A stretch of 14,912 bases of DNA from Lactobacillus delbrueckii. Lineage in GTDB: Bacteria; Bacillota; Bacilli; Lactobacillales; Lactobacillaceae. The translations under genes were made by a program, and so were the position numbers. Shown here piece after piece: positions 13,390 to 14,912 of this stretch. The notes beneath the pieces were generated by a model that saw only the letters and a program-made list of their open reading frames with translations, searched no databases and was not told where the DNA came from. Within the stretch, counting starts at the first letter, position 1; every line of letters starts with the position of its first letter. The stretch lies in NCBI GenBank assembly GCA_004556255.1, contig SFHY01000018.1, positions 1-14,912 on the forward strand, in the 5' to 3' direction.

Positions 13390-14703
13390 ATGAGTCATGA
13401 ATTAACTCTGCAGGAATTGGCAGAATTCAGCGCCAATTTCAATGCTGACCCGAAGAACCAAGTCATCGCCCGCGCTGCCGCCAGAAGTGGGGTTCTGGAA
13501 GCTTCCTACAACGAACGCGTGGCTGGCCGCCTGACCCGGGTCTTTTCAACTGAATTGCCAACGGACAACGTCACCAACCAGAAGCAGTCCGGCCGCTGCT
13601 GGCTTTTCTCAACCTTGAACGTCTTGCGCCACAACTTCGGCGCCAAGCACAAGGCCAAGAACTTCACCCTGTCCCAAAGCTACAACTTCTTCTGGGACAA
13701 GCTGGAAAGAGCCAACCTCTTCTATGAAAAAGTGATCGAAACCGCTGATAAGCCGTTAGACGACCGGGAAGTCCGCAGCTACTTCGACTTCGCTGGCCAC
13801 GACGGCGGCCAATGGCACATGGCTATCTCCCTGGTCAAGAAGTACGGTGTCGTGCCAAGCTACGTTATGCCGGAAAGCTTCAATACTTCCGCTACTGACG
13901 GCTTGGCCAGCGCCCTGGCTGACAAGGAAAGAAAGGACGCCCTGGCCTTGCGCCGCCTGGCTCAAGCAGGTGACCAGGAAGGGCTGGAAAAGGCCCGCAA
14001 GACCTTCTTAAACGAAATCTACCGGATGGTCGCCATCGCCGTTGGTGAACCGCCAAAGACTTTTGACCTGGAATACAGAGACGACGACAAGAACTACCAC
14101 CTGGAAAAGAACTTGACCCCGGTCTCCTTCTTCAACAAGTACTTTGACGTCGACTTGGACGATTACGTGGTCTTGACCAACGCGCCAGACCACGAATACG
14201 GCAAGCTCTACCACCTGGGCGCTGAAGACAACGTTGAAGGCGGCAGCCCGATCCTCTTCTTGAACGAACCGATGGAATACCTGGAACAAGCCGCTGTCGC
14301 CCAATTAAAGGACGGGGAAGCTGTCTGGTTCGGCAACGACGTCCTGCGGCAAATGGATCGCAAGACCGGCTACCTGGACACTGACCTCTACAAGCTGGAA
14401 GACCTCTTTGCCGTTGACCTCAGCTTGTCCAAGGCTGACCGCCTGGCAACCGGCGCTGGTGAAGTTTCCCACGCCATGACCCTGGTCGGGGTTGACGAAG
14501 ATAAGGGCGACATCCGCCAATGGAAGGTGGAAAACTCCTGGGGCGACAAGTCCGGGGAAAAGGGCTTCTTCGTTATAAGCCACAACTGGTTCAAGGAATA
14601 CGTCTACGAAGTCGTTGTCCACAAGAAATACTTGACTAAGGACCAGCAAGAACTGCTCTCTTCAACTCCTGTTGAACTTGCTCCTTGGGACTCATTAGCC
14701 TAA
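13390..14703 (+). CDS. pepG: PepC-family cysteine peptidase (PepG type)
   Basis: Paralogue of the peptidase at 11363, with the same 437-residue length and fold. Gln64, Cys70 in QKQSGRCWLF, the His of GEVSHAMTL (about 361) and the Asn of VENSWGDKSG (about 382) form the active site. The C-terminal arm ends APWDSLA. The sequence agrees with what I remember of L. delbrueckii PepG, which is described as a PepC relative with its own specificity; the precise substrate range cannot be read here. The ribosome site AAAAGGAGA lies 7 bases before the ATG, and the promoter is better than that of pepW. The codon choice is strongly biased, which suggests good expression. Its stop overlaps the start of a 25-codon gene (TAATG), and the terminator beyond is broken by an IS. 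Confidence 0.93.
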   Translation: MSHELTLQELAEFSANFNADPKNQVIARAAARSGVLEASYNERVAGRLTRVFSTELPTDNVTNQKQSGRCWLFSTLNVLRHNFGAKHKAKNFTLSQSYNFFWDKLERANLFYEKVIETADKPLDDREVRSYFDFAGHDGGQWHMAISLVKKYGVVPSYVMPESFNTSATDGLASALADKERKDALALRRLAQAGDQEGLEKARKTFLNEIYRMVAIAVGEPPKTFDLEYRDDDKNYHLEKNLTPVSFFNKYFDVDLDDYVVLTNAPDHEYGKLYHLGAEDNVEGGSPILFLNEPMEYLEQAAVAQLKDGEAVWFGNDVLRQMDRKTGYLDTDLYKLEDLFAVDLSLSKADRLATGAGEVSHAMTLVGVDEDKGDIRQWKVENSWGDKSGEKGFFVISHNWFKEYVYEVVVHKKYLTKDQQELLSSTPVELAPWDSLA

Positions 14704-14780
14704 TGGGTACGCTGATTATCATCGGCCTGATCTCGCTCGTCATGCTGGGCCTGGTCATTGCCGCCCTTCACCGGGATTAA
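14703..14780 (+). CDS. 25-residue single-helix membrane peptide coupled to pepG
   Basis: A tiny open frame that begins in the pepG stop (TAATG, one-base overlap) and ends with TAA six bases before the terminator arm. After Met-Gly-Thr the peptide is nearly all Leu, Ile, Val, Met, Ala and Gly for about 18 residues (GTLIIIGLISLVMLGLVIA within it), and then ends in Leu-His-Arg-Asp. This is the pattern of a single membrane helix with a short polar tail. The codons (CTG, ATC, GTC, GCC, GGC) match the local genes. There is only a weak GGGA 12 bases upstream, so translation would depend on ribosomes finishing pepG. I know of no named family. It may be a small membrane protein, or a chance frame, though the fit between stop and terminator argues against chance. 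Confidence 0.5.
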   Translation: MGTLIIIGLISLVMLGLVIAALHRD

Positions 14781-14785
14781 GCACG

Positions 14786-14816
14786 AAAAAACCGCTCAGT
14801 TCTCTAATAGAACTGA
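14786..14816 (+). terminator. pepG terminator, 3' half cut off by an IS
   Basis: AAAAAACCGC is followed by TCAGTTCT, loop CTAAT, and AGAACTGA. The upper 8-bp stem is intact, but the expected GCGGTTTTTT that would complete the lower stem and U run is missing. The IS end starts exactly there (TGTGACCCC at 14817). The hairpin without its U run should terminate poorly. Confidence 0.8.
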
Positions 14817-14912
14817 TGTGACCCCAAAAATTGGGACAAATTAGTATTACGCCGTTAAAGTTGTTAAAACATGATTCCGATATTCAATCGGGGTCATGTT
14901 TTTTCGTCCTGT
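14817..14912 (-). mobile_element. End of an IS3-family insertion sequence (partial)
   Basis: The end reads TGTGACCCCAAAAATTGGG inward, with the TG start and the CCCAAAAATT theme common at ends of the IS150-type group of IS3. The transposase C-terminus lies just inside on the minus strand, as expected for the right end. The rest of the element is beyond the window. Confidence 0.8.
14847..14912 (-). CDS. IS3-family transposase OrfB, C-terminal 21 residues (partial)
   Basis: The last codons of an rve/DDE integrase-type transposase, cut by the window edge. The visible residues, TGRKNMTPIEYRNHVLTTL and two more, contain the (L/M)TPxEYRN motif found at the end of IS3-family OrfB proteins. The stop TAA is 30 bases from the presumed IS end. 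Whether the gene is intact cannot be judged from this piece. Confidence 0.82.
   Translation of the reverse strand, partial: TGRKNMTPIEYRNHVLTTLTA

Overview
The window looks like chromosomal DNA of Lactobacillus delbrueckii (subsp. bulgaricus, lactis or close kin). I infer this from moderately high-GC genes with C/G-ending codons, strong AGGAG-type ribosome sites, AT-rich intergenic DNA with U-tailed terminators, a CIRCE element, LexA (DinR-type) boxes, and two 437-residue PepC-family peptidases that match what I remember of PepW and PepG of this species. The left edge and the 13.0 kb region hold decaying ABC-transporter genes, which also fits a reductive dairy lactobacillus genome.

Layout. 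1-722 (-) is a frameshifted ABC exporter. 789-3499 (-) is the guaB-guaA operon. It diverges from xpt-pbuX (3854-5745, +), which sits behind a clear guanine riboswitch and intrinsic terminator. 5815-7474 (-) is a two-gene SOS cassette: a UmuC/UvrX-like Y-family polymerase overlapped by a YolD-like gene, with two LexA boxes in its promoter. 7602-8594 (-) is guaC, divergent from purA (8780-10069, +), with candidate PurR boxes between them. 10152-10613 (-) is greA and 10841-11266 (+) is an hsp20 gene, with a near-perfect CIRCE between them. 11363-12676 and 13390-14703 (+) are the tandem paralogues pepW and pepG, separated by a small unknown gene, an ABC ATPase remnant and two copies of a long hairpin. 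A 25-residue membrane peptide is coupled to the end of pepG. The window then runs into an IS3-family element that has cut the pepG terminator in half.

How the genes work together. Four of the transcription units form a purine interconversion switchboard. Xanthine uptake (PbuX), Xpt, GuaB and GuaA lead to GMP. GuaC returns GMP to IMP, and PurA sends IMP towards AMP. The two directions are arranged as two divergent pairs with regulatory DNA between the partners. The SOS polymerase cassette sits between the two pairs. The most unusual items are the coupled mini-protein after pepG, the terminator broken by the IS, the duplicated hairpin that also forms the end of a small gene, the LexA-controlled polymerase/YolD pair, and the CBS-less IMP dehydrogenase.
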